A stretch of DNA of 64,000 nucleotides from Streptomyces sp. GQFP (GTDB taxonomy: Bacteria > Actinomycetota > Actinomycetes > Streptomycetales > Streptomycetaceae). The notes under the pieces are model-generated. The model saw nothing but the letters and a program-made list of their open reading frames with translations, was not told where the DNA came from and searched no databases. The DNA lies in assembly GCF_021545335.1 (NCBI RefSeq), contig NZ_CP089312.1, positions 3,162,001 to 3,226,000 of the forward strand, written 5' to 3'. Below, piece after piece: positions 16,910 through 27,710 of the stretch; the first letter of the stretch is position 1; each line of letters starts with the position of its first letter. Made by a program: the position numbers and the translations under genes.

Positions 16910-18532
16910 TTACTTCTTGACCTGGACGCCGGTCAGGATCGGGTCGCCGTCCTGGGCGAACTTGACGCCCGAGACCTTCTCCGAGTAGCCCGCGTTGACC
17001 TTGTAGTACCAGAGCGGAATGCTCGGCATGTAGTTGACGAGCTCCTTCTCGATCTCCTGGTACTTCTTCACCGACTCGTCCAGCGTGGCGGCGCTGTCGG
17101 CAGCGGCGATCTCCGCGTCGATCGTCTTGTTGGAGAAGCCGCTGGTGTTACCCGCCGACTTGGTGCCGTACAGGTCACGGATGAAGTTGGCGTTCATCGG
17201 GAAGTCCAGCACCCAGCCCCCGCGGTACATGGACTTGACCTCGTGAGCATCACGGGCGTCGAGGTCGGCCTGGAAGTCGGCCTTCGAGTCGAGGGAGCAC
17301 TTCACGCCGGTCGCGTTGGTGATGGAGTTGCAGACCGCCTCCACCCACTCCTTGTGACCGCCGTCGGCGTTGAACTGGATGGTGATCGCGTTGTCGGGAA
17401 CGCCACCACCCTCCTTGATGAGCGCCTTGGCCTTGGCCGGGTCGTACGTGGTGACGTCACCCGCGACGTTGGCCTGGTAGCCGAGGACCCCCTTGGCGAC
17501 CCAGCCGGTGGCAGGCTCACGGGTGCCCTGAAGCACGGTGGTCGTGATGGTCTTGCGGTCGATCGCCATCGACAGGCCCTGGAGGACCTTCGGGTCGATG
17601 TCCTTCCACTGCTTGGTGTAGAAGGCCGGGACGATCGACTGGACCGCGGAGTAGGCCTGCTCTATTGCACGGTCGCCGAGGTCCGTCTTATAGACGGGCA
17701 GGTCCTTCGGGGCGATCTGGGTGGTGACGTCGAGGTTGCCGGACTTCAGGTCCTCGTAGGCCGTCTCAGGGGTGGAGTAGTTCTTGAAGATCACGCCGCC
17801 GTTCTTGGCCGCGTTCGAGCCCTTGTAGTCGGCGTTCTTGGCGACCGTGATCGCCTTCTTGTGCTCCCAGCTGACGAACTTGTAGGGACCGTTGCCGATC
17901 GGCTTCTCACCGCCGGCCTTCGGGTCCTTGAAGAAGGACTCGGGCAGCGGCGAGAAGACCTCGTAACCGAGCTTGTAGACGAAGTACGGCATGGCCGTGC
18001 CCAGCTCGATGGTGAAGGTGCTGTCGTCGACGACCTTCAGACCAGAGAGCTCGGTGGCCTTGGCCTTGCCCGTCTCGGGGGCGACATCGGAGTAACCCTT
18101 GATGTCCGAGAACCAGAAGCTGTTGGTCTGCTTGTTCTCCGGGTTGGCGGCCCAGTTCCAGGCCTTGACGTAGGACTCGGCGGTGACCGGGGTGCCGTCG
18201 TGGAACTTCCAGCCGGACTTCAGCTTGACCGTGAAGGTCTTGTTGTCCGTGGTGTCGACCGACTGGGCGTTCATCATGACGATCTTGCCGCTGGAGTCGT
18301 AGTCCACCAGACCGGTGAACAGCGACCTGATCACGATGCTGCCGTAGGACTCCATGGTGTTGGCCGGCTGCAGCGGGTTCTGCGGCTCACCTGACTCGAC
18401 CGTGAACGTACCGTTCGGATCGATCGCGGCGCTGTCACCACTGTCGCCGTCGTCGCTGCCACCACAGGCGGTCGCACTCAGTGCCACAACCGCGGCTATC
18501 GCGACCCACTTGGCGCTCCTGGCACCGCGCAT
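16910..18532 (-). CDS. Oligopeptide-binding lipoprotein (SBP_bac_5 family)
   Basis: A 540-residue binding lipoprotein. The start is the ATG at 18532 with a perfect AGGAGG; the open frame extends 10 codons further upstream without support. The signal peptide ends SATAC, so Cys23 is the probable lipidation site. Family 5 landmarks include FTVKLKSGWKFHDGTPVTAE, IGNGPYKFVSWEHK and SMAIDRKTI. It captures peptides outside the cell for the four downstream membrane and ATPase subunits. The order binding protein - permease - permease - ATPase - ATPase is that of S. coelicolor SCO5117-5121 as I recall it, not of bldKABCDE, where a permease comes first. Confidence 0.92.
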   Translation of the reverse strand: MRGARSAKWVAIAAVVALSATACGGSDDGDSGDSAAIDPNGTFTVESGEPQNPLQPANTMESYGSIVIRSLFTGLVDYDSSGKIVMMNAQSVDTTDNKTFTVKLKSGWKFHDGTPVTAESYVKAWNWAANPENKQTNSFWFSDIKGYSDVAPETGKAKATELSGLKVVDDSTFTIELGTAMPYFVYKLGYEVFSPLPESFFKDPKAGGEKPIGNGPYKFVSWEHKKAITVAKNADYKGSNAAKNGGVIFKNYSTPETAYEDLKSGNLDVTTQIAPKDLPVYKTDLGDRAIEQAYSAVQSIVPAFYTKQWKDIDPKVLQGLSMAIDRKTITTTVLQGTREPATGWVAKGVLGYQANVAGDVTTYDPAKAKALIKEGGGVPDNAITIQFNADGGHKEWVEAVCNSITNATGVKCSLDSKADFQADLDARDAHEVKSMYRGGWVLDFPMNANFIRDLYGTKSAGNTSGFSNKTIDAEIAAADSAATLDESVKKYQEIEKELVNYMPSIPLWYYKVNAGYSEKVSGVKFAQDGDPILTGVQVKK

Positions 18533-18835
18533 GGGTTCCTCCTCATGAGTCCATTGGTTCACCGCAAAAAGAGAGCAGACGACACACCACCGCCACCGTT
18601 GCCGGTATCGGGAAAGTCAGATGCCCCCCACGCTCGCGAGTCGGCACAGTTTGCTGCGCCAGACCCGTTGATCCGAGCTCTACGCGCCTAACTATCTGCC
18701 ATGTGCCATAGCCGAACCACATCCTCAAGGTCTCGGTTCGATCACACCTGACAGAAACTTCTTCCAAAATCCGGACAAACAGTTTGCCGAAAGATCCCTG
18801 CGAAACGGACTTGTTACACATCTATCGGAAACGAG

Positions 18836-18852
18836 TGTCCGTATTCCGGACA
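18836..18852. promoter_or_regulatory. Inverted repeat TGTCCG-N5-CGGACA, possible operator
   Basis: A 17-base dyad about 300 bases upstream of the importer start; another CGGACA half-site occurs near 18772. The regulator is unknown. Confidence 0.35.
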
Positions 18853-19154
18853 TGGCGGAGTGGAAAACGAGTTGCGTATGCCTGATCGCCGTGCATGGTT
18901 CCTCAGGCGGCACCCGCGCTCCGAAAGCGCGGGAAGCGCCCCCGCCTGACGCGCCGTCAGCAGACTGCCGCGACAGGATCTCTCAGTTGCCGGGACCGCC
19001 ACGGGCCCGTAGACAGACAGAACGACGACGACACAGCCGGTGCACAGACACACGTCCCACCACCGCCGGTCGATCCCTCCAGCAGCAGGGTAGTGCGGAC
19101 ATGACGTGAATGAAGGCCCGCATCTTCAATTGAAGGGTTTTCCCCCTACGACAA

Positions 19155-19192
19155 CACCGGGCACCCCCGACGTGAAGTGGGGATACCCGGTG
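19155..19192 (-). terminator. typA terminator hairpin
   Basis: Arms CACCGGG and CCCGGTG with an inner CCCC/GGGG pairing, about 50 bases beyond the typA stop codon. Confidence 0.65.
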
Positions 19193-19240
19193 CGTTCCGC
19201 CTGGAACCGGCGTCGGTCATGCCGACCGTGCCGGCCGTGA

Positions 19241-21148
<1,908 letters not shown>

Positions 21149-21249
21149 AGTGCGGCGTACTCCCGGAGTGGTGAGGACGGCCTGCGCGTACGTCTGCGTC
21201 ACGCGGGCCCTGCCGGGCTGAACATGCCACGGCCTTACCCCATGCTACG

Positions 21250-21278
21250 GGCCCGGCGGAGCGGGGGCTCGCCGGGCC
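21250..21278 (-). terminator. Terminator hairpin after orphan binding lipoprotein
   Basis: GGCCCGGCG and CGCCGGGCC arms separated by 11 bases, in the gap between the lipoprotein stop and the typA start. Confidence 0.55.
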
Positions 21279-21296
21279 GTCCGGGTGAGGCGACCG

Positions 21297-23540
21297 TCAC
21301 GGTCGGGGCGAGGCCTTGCTGCCCGGCGTGACGCCCTTCTTGAGGAAGCCCATGTCCTCGTAGACGGGCGTCTGGAAACCGAAGGCTCCCAGGTTGGCGA
21401 CGTTCTTCTTCACGGCCAGGAGCTGGGGCCGCTGGAAGAGGGGGATCGACCCGCCGGCCGCCCAGATCCGGGCGTCGGCCTTCCGGACCAGCGAGGCGGA
21501 CTTGCCCTCGTCGAGGGTGGCGATGGCCTGGTCGAAGAGCTGGTCGACCTGGTCGGTGCCGACGCGGGTGTAGTTCTGCTCGACGTTGAGCGACCCGTCG
21601 GCGGCGGGCACGGGCTTGGCGTAGATGGGCCGGGCGTCGGTGGCGGGGAAGGCGGACGCGGGCCACGAGTACAGGGCCAGGTCGTACTGCCCGGAGGCGA
21701 TGTGGTCCTTGAAGTAGCTGTCGTCGGACACCTTGGTGACGGCGGTACGGATGCCGACCCGGTCCAGCATCCGCGCGATCCGGTCGCCCACGGCACGCAG
21801 CGTGGCGGAGCCGGGCCCCGAGGGCAGCACGAACCGCAGGGTCAGCGGCTTGCCGTCCTTCGCGAGCGCCCCGGCGGCGGCCCCGGCGGGAGCGGGCGTG
21901 CCCTTGGGCGCGTAGGCACCGGCGGGCGCACCGCCCTGGTCCGGGTGCTTGTGGAGGGACTGCTTGCCGTCCTGGGCGAGGTTCGTCTTCCCCGACCCGT
22001 CCTGCTGCTTCTGGTGGTCCAGCGGGTCCTGGTGGTCCTCGCGGACGGGCTCGCCGTACGGCTTGTCGTCGTCGCCGACGATGTAGTTCCCGTCCTCGTC
22101 ACCGGCGCTCTCGCTGGCCTTCGGGGAGGCGGTGGACGTCGCGCCGGCCTTCTTCCCCTCGCCCCCGGCGACCTTCTTCGGCTTGCCGAGCGGGCCGCCC
22201 TGCACCCAGCCGGCGTCGGCGAGGAGGGCCTCGGCCTCGTCGGTGTCCTGGCCGCCGAGCGCGCCGCTGTTGTCGGCGTAGGCGGCCTGTCCGGAGAGCG
22301 CGAGATGACTGCCGACCGGCACGGCGGGCAGCCCCAGCGGCTTGAGTACGAGGCCGGCCAGCTCCTCGCGGTCCAGCGCCCGGGCGACGGCGCGGCGCAC
22401 CCGCTCGTCGGCGAGGGGGCCGTCGGCGCCGTTGAGGGCGAGCTGGGTGTAGGCGGGTTCGAGGGACTTGCGCACCTCGAACCCGCTGAGCGACCGCTGC
22501 TGCTCCTTGTACTTGGCGTCCGCCTTGCGCTGCGCGCTCCGGGCGATGATCTCCGCGTCGGCGGCCTCCTCGTCGGAGCCGTGCGCGAGGGCCCAGGAAC
22601 GCAGGGCGCGGGCCGGGGTGCGCGCGGCGCCGGGGCCCTGGAGCGGGGTCGACTTGCCGCGCGCGGCAAGCACGATGCGCTCGGCCTCGGCGGGGTCGAT
22701 CTCGGCGACGTCGACCTTGCCCGCGGCGAGCGCCTCGGCGCGCTTGTCGCGCGGTACGGAGTGCAGCACGATGCTGTCGAGCCGGGGGGTACGCCCCCAC
22801 CAGCGCGGACTGCGCACGAGAACGACATCACCGTCGGCCTTGGCGATCTTCTTGAGGTTGAACGGCCCCGCGGTGACCTTGAGCTTTCGCCTCGCCCCGT
22901 CGTTGAAGGAGTCCGGGGTCCCCATGACCTCCTTGGGGTACAGCGGCGAGAAGAGCGACTTCCAATCGGCGTAGGGACGGCTGAAGGTCACCTTGACTTC
23001 GAGATCGTTCGCCCCGCGCTGCACCTTCGCGATGCGGTCGTACCCGGCGTTGCGGGCGGTCCAGTACGCCGAGTTCTTGCCGGACAGAGCACGCCACTGG
23101 GCGGCGAAGTCGGCGGCGCCGATCTCCCGGCCGTCGCTCCAGACGGCCTGCTGGTGCAGCTTGTAGAGGACGACCTGGCGGGGCTCGGTGTCGACGACCT
23201 TCGCGGACTCCAGGAAGTCGGCGTTGCGCACCGGCCGCCCGTTCGCGTCGAGCCGGAACATCGACGGCAGCACGGCCTGCGCGACCCGGGTGGTCGTGGC
23301 GTCGGCGTCCGCCTGGAAGGTGTTGAGGGTCTCCGGTACGGAGTCCACGGCCCAGCGCAGAGTGCCGCCGTCGGTGAGCAGGGAGCGGGCGGCGGGGGCG
23401 ATGTCCTGCCCGGCGAGCGGCTTGCTCGCCTGGTCCTCGTCACCGCCGCACGCGGTGAGCAGGGGCACGGCGAGCACGCCGGCGGTGAGAAAGGCGACCG
23501 AGCGCGTGACCGCGCGCAGTCCGACGCCGTGGTGAGACAT
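21297..23540 (-). CDS. Orphan ABC-type solute-binding lipoprotein with low-complexity insertion
   Basis: A 747-residue SBP_bac_5 protein, about 200 residues longer than usual. The signal peptide ends PLLTAC (Cys31 lipidated). The N-lobe has GTLRWAVDSVPETLNTFQAD and QAVWSDGREIGAADFAAQW. A hydrophilic insertion at roughly residues 465-565 is rich in Lys, Asp, Gly, Ala and Gln (GEGKKAGATSTASPKASES, DHQDPLDHQKQQDGSGK) and looks disordered. The second lobe resumes with PLTLRFVLPSGPGSA. No permease or ATPase adjoins, so it may feed a shared importer or have a sensory role. GGAGG precedes the ATG. Confidence 0.88.
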   Translation of the reverse strand: MSHHGVGLRAVTRSVAFLTAGVLAVPLLTACGGDEDQASKPLAGQDIAPAARSLLTDGGTLRWAVDSVPETLNTFQADADATTTRVAQAVLPSMFRLDANGRPVRNADFLESAKVVDTEPRQVVLYKLHQQAVWSDGREIGAADFAAQWRALSGKNSAYWTARNAGYDRIAKVQRGANDLEVKVTFSRPYADWKSLFSPLYPKEVMGTPDSFNDGARRKLKVTAGPFNLKKIAKADGDVVLVRSPRWWGRTPRLDSIVLHSVPRDKRAEALAAGKVDVAEIDPAEAERIVLAARGKSTPLQGPGAARTPARALRSWALAHGSDEEAADAEIIARSAQRKADAKYKEQQRSLSGFEVRKSLEPAYTQLALNGADGPLADERVRRAVARALDREELAGLVLKPLGLPAVPVGSHLALSGQAAYADNSGALGGQDTDEAEALLADAGWVQGGPLGKPKKVAGGEGKKAGATSTASPKASESAGDEDGNYIVGDDDKPYGEPVREDHQDPLDHQKQQDGSGKTNLAQDGKQSLHKHPDQGGAPAGAYAPKGTPAPAGAAAGALAKDGKPLTLRFVLPSGPGSATLRAVGDRIARMLDRVGIRTAVTKVSDDSYFKDHIASGQYDLALYSWPASAFPATDARPIYAKPVPAADGSLNVEQNYTRVGTDQVDQLFDQAIATLDEGKSASLVRKADARIWAAGGSIPLFQRPQLLAVKKNVANLGAFGFQTPVYEDMGFLKKGVTPGSKASPRP

Positions 23541-23825
23541 CTCTGCTTACCTCCGAGGGCCGCGGGCGTTATGATCACTTTTGGCGGTATATGGAGCTGA
23601 TCGCATGTATCCGGCCACTGAAGAGGAAAGGGTTCGGCAACGGACGGCGACACGGCGACGACAGCCGGGAAGCCCACCCGTGCGGCGCAGCGCACCGCGG
23701 GATGCACCCATACGCCTCGGCCAATCGGTGCACATCCCTTCCCACCGACAGGTGTGACGCGCAACACTCGCAGGCGCATGAACGTTGCCGTCCAAGGCCC
23801 CGGCCTACGGAAGTGAGGTCACGTC

Positions 23826-24116
23826 ATGTCCGTGAACGACGAACTGACGTCCATCCAGCGCTGTCTCGACGACCTGTTCCGCTCCATGGGCCGCCTGGAA
23901 CAGCAGATCGGCAAGGGCGGCCTGGAACTTCGCCGCCTCCGCAGCGACGCCAACCACCTGCGCGAAAGCCTCGCGCTGCTCCGCGAGGCCGCCCCCGGGC
24001 TCGCACAGCCCCGGCGCCCCGACCTCGTGACGATCCCCGACACCCCGTACGACAACGCCCTCTGGACGGACTCGGACGACGAAGGACTCGGCGCCCACGA
24101 CCGTCACGCCCCCTGA
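23826..24116 (+). CDS. Small coiled-coil protein, function unknown
   Basis: A 96-residue hydrophilic protein from an ATG with AAGTGAGG upstream. Residues 3-55 show heptad-like spacing (LTSIQRCLDDLFRSMGRLEQ, then LRRLRSDANHLRESLALLRE) suited to a short coiled coil; the tail is acidic. It lies 20 bases before the succinate dehydrogenase anchor gene on the same strand and may be cotranscribed. I do not recognise a named family. Confidence 0.75.
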   Translation: MSVNDELTSIQRCLDDLFRSMGRLEQQIGKGGLELRRLRSDANHLRESLALLREAAPGLAQPRRPDLVTIPDTPYDNALWTDSDDEGLGAHDRHAP

Positions 24117-24136
24117 GAATCCGACCGGAGTTCTCC

Positions 24137-24958
24137 TTGGCCACCGATACGGAACCCCATCCTCAGAGCGGCGGTGTACGCACCCGTACACGCGCCGCCA
24201 TCGACGCCCCGCACCTGCGGACCGACCGCTGGTGGCTGGCGCCCGCCGCCACGGCGGCCGGTCTGCTGGCGTTCATCGTGTACTCGACCTGGCGGGCGTT
24301 CGCGAACGCCGACTACTACGCGGCCCCGTACGTCTCGCCGTTCTACTCGCCCTGTCTGGCGGACAACTGCGCGCCCATGCGGCACGGCCCCAACGCCGAC
24401 CTCTTCGGCGCCTGGTGGGGCATCTCCCCCGCGATCATCATCCTGATCTTCCCGCTGGGCTTCCGCCTGACCTGCTACTACTACCGCAAGGCCTACTACC
24501 GGGGCTTCTGGGCGAGCCCGCCGGCCTGCGCGGTCGCGGAACCGCACAAGAAGTACACGGGTGAGACCCGCTTCCCGCTGGTCTTCCAGAACATGCACCG
24601 GTACTTCTTCTACGCGGCCCTCGTGGTCGCCGGGATCCTCACCTACGACACGGTCCTGGCCTTCCGCGACGAGCACTACAACTGGGGCCACATGGGCCTC
24701 GGTTCACTGGTCTTCCTGCTCAACATCACGCTGATCTGGGCGTACACGCTCTCCTGCCACTCGTGCCGGCACATCGTCGGCGGCAAGCTCAAGCACTTCT
24801 CCAAGCATCCCGTGCGCTACCGCGCCTGGCAGTGGGTCGGGAAGCTGAATGACCGTCACATGCTGCTCGCCTGGGCGTCGTTGGTGAGCGTGGCGCTCGC
24901 CGACTTCTATGTGTACCTGGTCGCCTCCGGCGCTTTCGATGATCCGACCATCTTCTAG
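24137..24958 (+). CDS. Succinate dehydrogenase/fumarate reductase membrane anchor (cytochrome b-like)
   Basis: A 273-residue membrane protein with about five transmembrane helices, beginning at a TTG with GGAG upstream. It has conserved His and Cys residues suited to haem and quinone sites (MHRYFFYAAL, WGHMGLGSLVF, CHSCRH). Position directly before the flavoprotein and iron-sulfur genes identifies it as the anchor of the complex. It is longer than the classical SdhC and SdhD anchors and resembles the single anchor of actinobacterial complexes of the non-classical type. Confidence 0.88.
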   Translation: MATDTEPHPQSGGVRTRTRAAIDAPHLRTDRWWLAPAATAAGLLAFIVYSTWRAFANADYYAAPYVSPFYSPCLADNCAPMRHGPNADLFGAWWGISPAIIILIFPLGFRLTCYYYRKAYYRGFWASPPACAVAEPHKKYTGETRFPLVFQNMHRYFFYAALVVAGILTYDTVLAFRDEHYNWGHMGLGSLVFLLNITLIWAYTLSCHSCRHIVGGKLKHFSKHPVRYRAWQWVGKLNDRHMLLAWASLVSVALADFYVYLVASGAFDDPTIF

Positions 24959-24978
24959 AGGAAAAGGAACAGCTTCTG

Positions 24979-26919
24979 ATGTCCGTGGTCGACCGGCAGG
25001 AATGGGACGTTGTCGTGGTCGGCGCGGGCGGCGCGGGACTGCGCGCCGCCATCGAGGCACGCGAGCGGGGCGCCCGTACGGCGGTGATCTGCAAGTCCCT
25101 CTTCGGCAAGGCGCACACGGTGATGGCCGAGGGCGGGATCGCCGCCGCCATGGCCAACGTCAACAGCCACGACAACTGGCAGGTCCACTTCCGCGACACC
25201 ATGCGCGGCGGCAAGTTCCTCAACCAGTGGCGGATGGCGGAGCTGCACGCGCAGGAAGCCCCGGACCGGGTCTGGGAGTTGGAGACCTGGGGCGCCCTCT
25301 TCGACCGTACGAAGGACGGCCGGATCTCCCAGCGCAACTTCGGCGGCCACGAGTACCCGCGCCTCGCGCACGTCGGCGACCGCACGGGCCTGGAGCTCAT
25401 CCGCACCCTCCAGCAGAAGATCGTCTCCCTCCAGCAGCAGGACAAGAAGGAGACCGGCGACTACGAGTCCCGGCTGAAGGTCTTCCAGGAGTGCACGGTC
25501 ACCCGCGTGTTGAAGGACGGCAGCCGGGTCTCCGGTGTCTTCGCGTACGAGCGTGAGACCGGCCGTTTCTTCGTCCTCGAAGCCCCGTCCGTCGTCATCG
25601 CGACCGGCGGTATCGGCAAGTCCTTCAAGGTGACGTCGAACTCGTGGGAGTACACGGGCGACGGCCACGCGCTGGCGCTGCTCGCCGGGGCGCCGCTGCT
25701 GAACATGGAGTTCGTGCAGTTCCATCCGACGGGCATGGTCTGGCCCCCGTCGGTCAAGGGCATCCTCGTAACGGAGTCGGTCCGCGGCGACGGCGGTGTA
25801 CTGCGCAACTCAGCCGGAAAACGCTTCATGTTCGACTACATCCCGGACGTCTTCAAGGAGAAGTACGCCGAGTCGGAGGCCGAGGGCGACCGCTGGTACG
25901 AGGACGCGGACAACAACCGCCGGCCCCCCGAACTGCTCCCCCGCGACGAGGTGGCCCGCGCCATCAACTCCGAGGTCAAGGCGGGCCGTGGCTCCCCGCA
26001 CGGCGGTGTCTTCCTCGACGTGTCGACGCGCATGCCCGCCGAGGTGATCCGGCGCCGACTGCCGTCCATGTACCACCAGTTCAAGGAACTGGCGGACGTC
26101 GACATCACCGCCGAGGCGATGGAGGTCGGGCCCACCTGCCACTACGTGATGGGCGGGATCGCGGTCGAGTCCGACACCGCGGCGGCGCGCAACGTCCAGG
26201 GCCTCTTCGCGGCCGGTGAGGTCGCGGGCGGGATGCACGGCTCCAACCGGCTCGGCGGCAACTCCCTCTCCGACCTGCTGGTGTTCGGCCGCCGGGCCGG
26301 ACTGCACGCGGCCGAGTACGCCAACACGCTCGCCGCCCGTCCGCGCGTGGACGACCCCCAGATCGACGAGGCGGCGGCCGAGGCCCTGCGCCCCTTCTCC
26401 GCGGAGAGCCCGACCCCCGGCAAGGACGAGGGACGCCCGGTGGAGAACCCGTACACCCTCCACCAGGAACTCCAGCAGACCATGAACGACCTGGTCGGCA
26501 TCATCCGCCGCGAGGGCGAGATGGCGCAGGCGCTGGAGAAGCTGGCCGAGCTGCGGGTACGGGCCCACCGGGCCGGCGTCGAGGGCCACCGCCAGTTCAA
26601 CCCGGGCTGGCATCTCGCCCTCGACCTGCGGAACATGCTGCTGGTCAGCGAGTGCGTGGCCCGGGCGGCGCTGGAGCGCACCGAGTCGCGCGGCGGCCAC
26701 ACCCGTGAGGACCATCCGACGATGGACCGCGAGTGGCGCAACGTGAACCTGCTGTGCCAACTCGCTGATCCCGCCGCCGGGTTGGCTGCCACGGACCCGG
26801 TGAGCGGCCTGGTCGCCCTCACCCGCGAGACCACCGAACCCGTCCGCCCCGACCTGCTCGCCCTCTTCGAGAAAGAGGAGCTGGTCAAGTACCTCACCGA
26901 CGAGGAGCTTTACGAGTGA
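24979..26919 (+). CDS. sdhA: Succinate dehydrogenase flavoprotein subunit
   Basis: A 646-residue FAD subunit that oxidises succinate to fumarate. The FAD-binding start is VVGAGGAGLRAAIEARERGA; the covalent-flavin region contains KAHTVMAEGGIAAA; the substrate-binding part has HPTG and VTESVRGDGGVLRNS; a dimer and active-site stretch is GEVAGGMHGSNRLGGNSLSD. GAGGAAAAGG lies upstream of the ATG. It overlaps the iron-sulfur subunit gene by 4 bases. Confidence 0.96.
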   Translation: MSVVDRQEWDVVVVGAGGAGLRAAIEARERGARTAVICKSLFGKAHTVMAEGGIAAAMANVNSHDNWQVHFRDTMRGGKFLNQWRMAELHAQEAPDRVWELETWGALFDRTKDGRISQRNFGGHEYPRLAHVGDRTGLELIRTLQQKIVSLQQQDKKETGDYESRLKVFQECTVTRVLKDGSRVSGVFAYERETGRFFVLEAPSVVIATGGIGKSFKVTSNSWEYTGDGHALALLAGAPLLNMEFVQFHPTGMVWPPSVKGILVTESVRGDGGVLRNSAGKRFMFDYIPDVFKEKYAESEAEGDRWYEDADNNRRPPELLPRDEVARAINSEVKAGRGSPHGGVFLDVSTRMPAEVIRRRLPSMYHQFKELADVDITAEAMEVGPTCHYVMGGIAVESDTAAARNVQGLFAAGEVAGGMHGSNRLGGNSLSDLLVFGRRAGLHAAEYANTLAARPRVDDPQIDEAAAEALRPFSAESPTPGKDEGRPVENPYTLHQELQQTMNDLVGIIRREGEMAQALEKLAELRVRAHRAGVEGHRQFNPGWHLALDLRNMLLVSECVARAALERTESRGGHTREDHPTMDREWRNVNLLCQLADPAAGLAATDPVSGLVALTRETTEPVRPDLLALFEKEELVKYLTDEELYE

Positions 26920-27710
26920 GCACCAGCGCAGTGAGCAGCAGCTACGAGGCCCGCTTCAGGGTGTGGCGCGGCGATGTGAAGGGCGGTGGGCTGAAGGACT
27001 TCGCGGTCGAGGTGAACGACGGCGAGGTCGTCCTCGACATCATCCACCGGCTCCAGGCGACCCAGGCCCCCGACCTCGCCGTCCGCTGGAACTGCAAGGC
27101 GGGCAAGTGCGGTTCGTGCTCGGCGGAGATCAACGGCCGTCCCCGGCTGCTGTGCATGACCCGGATGTCGGTGTTCAGCCGCGAGGAGACGATCACCGTA
27201 ACTCCCTTGCGGGCCTTCCCCGTTGTCCGGGACCTCGTCACCGACGTCGGCTTCAACTACACGAAGGCCCGCGAGGTGCCGTCCTTCGTGCCGCCGGACG
27301 GACTGGGCCCCGGTGAGTACCGGATGATGCAGGAGGACGTGGACCGGCCGCAGGAGTTCCGCAAGTGCATCGAGTGCTTCCTGTGCCAGGACACCTGCCA
27401 TGTGGTCCGCGACCACGAGGAGAACAAGCCGGCCTTCGCGGGCCCGCGTTTCCTGATGCGCGTCGCGGAACTCGACATGCACCCCCTGGACGCGGCGGCG
27501 GAGTCCGGCCTGGACCGCAAGAAGACCGCCCAGGACGAACACGGCCTCGGCTACTGCAACATCACCAAGTGCTGCACGGAGGTGTGCCCGGAGGGCATCC
27601 ACATCACGGACAACGCGCTGATTCCCCTGAAGGAACGGGCCGTTGACCGCAAGTACGACCCGCTGGTGTGGCTGGGCTCGAAGATCAGGAGGCGCGGCGC
27701 GGGCTCATGA
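26916..27710 (+). CDS. sdhB: Succinate dehydrogenase iron-sulfur subunit
   Basis: A 264-residue subunit that passes electrons from flavin to quinone. The ferredoxin-like domain binds [2Fe-2S] through CKAGKCGSC and a distal Cys; two further clusters are bound by CIECFLCQDTC and CNITKCCTEVCPEG. It starts at a GTG overlapping the sdhA stop (GTGA). Its last 26 bases overlap the convergent kinase-like gene. Confidence 0.96.
   Translation: MSTSAVSSSYEARFRVWRGDVKGGGLKDFAVEVNDGEVVLDIIHRLQATQAPDLAVRWNCKAGKCGSCSAEINGRPRLLCMTRMSVFSREETITVTPLRAFPVVRDLVTDVGFNYTKAREVPSFVPPDGLGPGEYRMMQEDVDRPQEFRKCIECFLCQDTCHVVRDHEENKPAFAGPRFLMRVAELDMHPLDAAAESGLDRKKTAQDEHGLGYCNITKCCTEVCPEGIHITDNALIPLKERAVDRKYDPLVWLGSKIRRRGAGS

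Larger units (their letters stand above)
18533..19240. other. 708-base gene-free region between typA and importer operon
   Basis: Lower GC than its surroundings, with no credible ORF. It contains the typA terminator (19155-19192), a 12-bp palindrome CTTCAATTGAAG (19124-19135) and an inverted repeat TGTCCG-5-CGGACA (18836-18852). It probably carries the importer promoter and its regulator-binding sites. Confidence 0.6.

Noticed and set aside
12690..18532. Naming this operon bldKABCDE
   Set aside because: The order here (binding protein first, then two permeases, two ATPases) differs from bldK as I remember it; orthology cannot be settled without alignment.
18852..19109. 85-codon plus-strand frame in the gap before typA
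   Set aside because: No ribosome site, no domain or signal features, and lower GC without codon-position bias.
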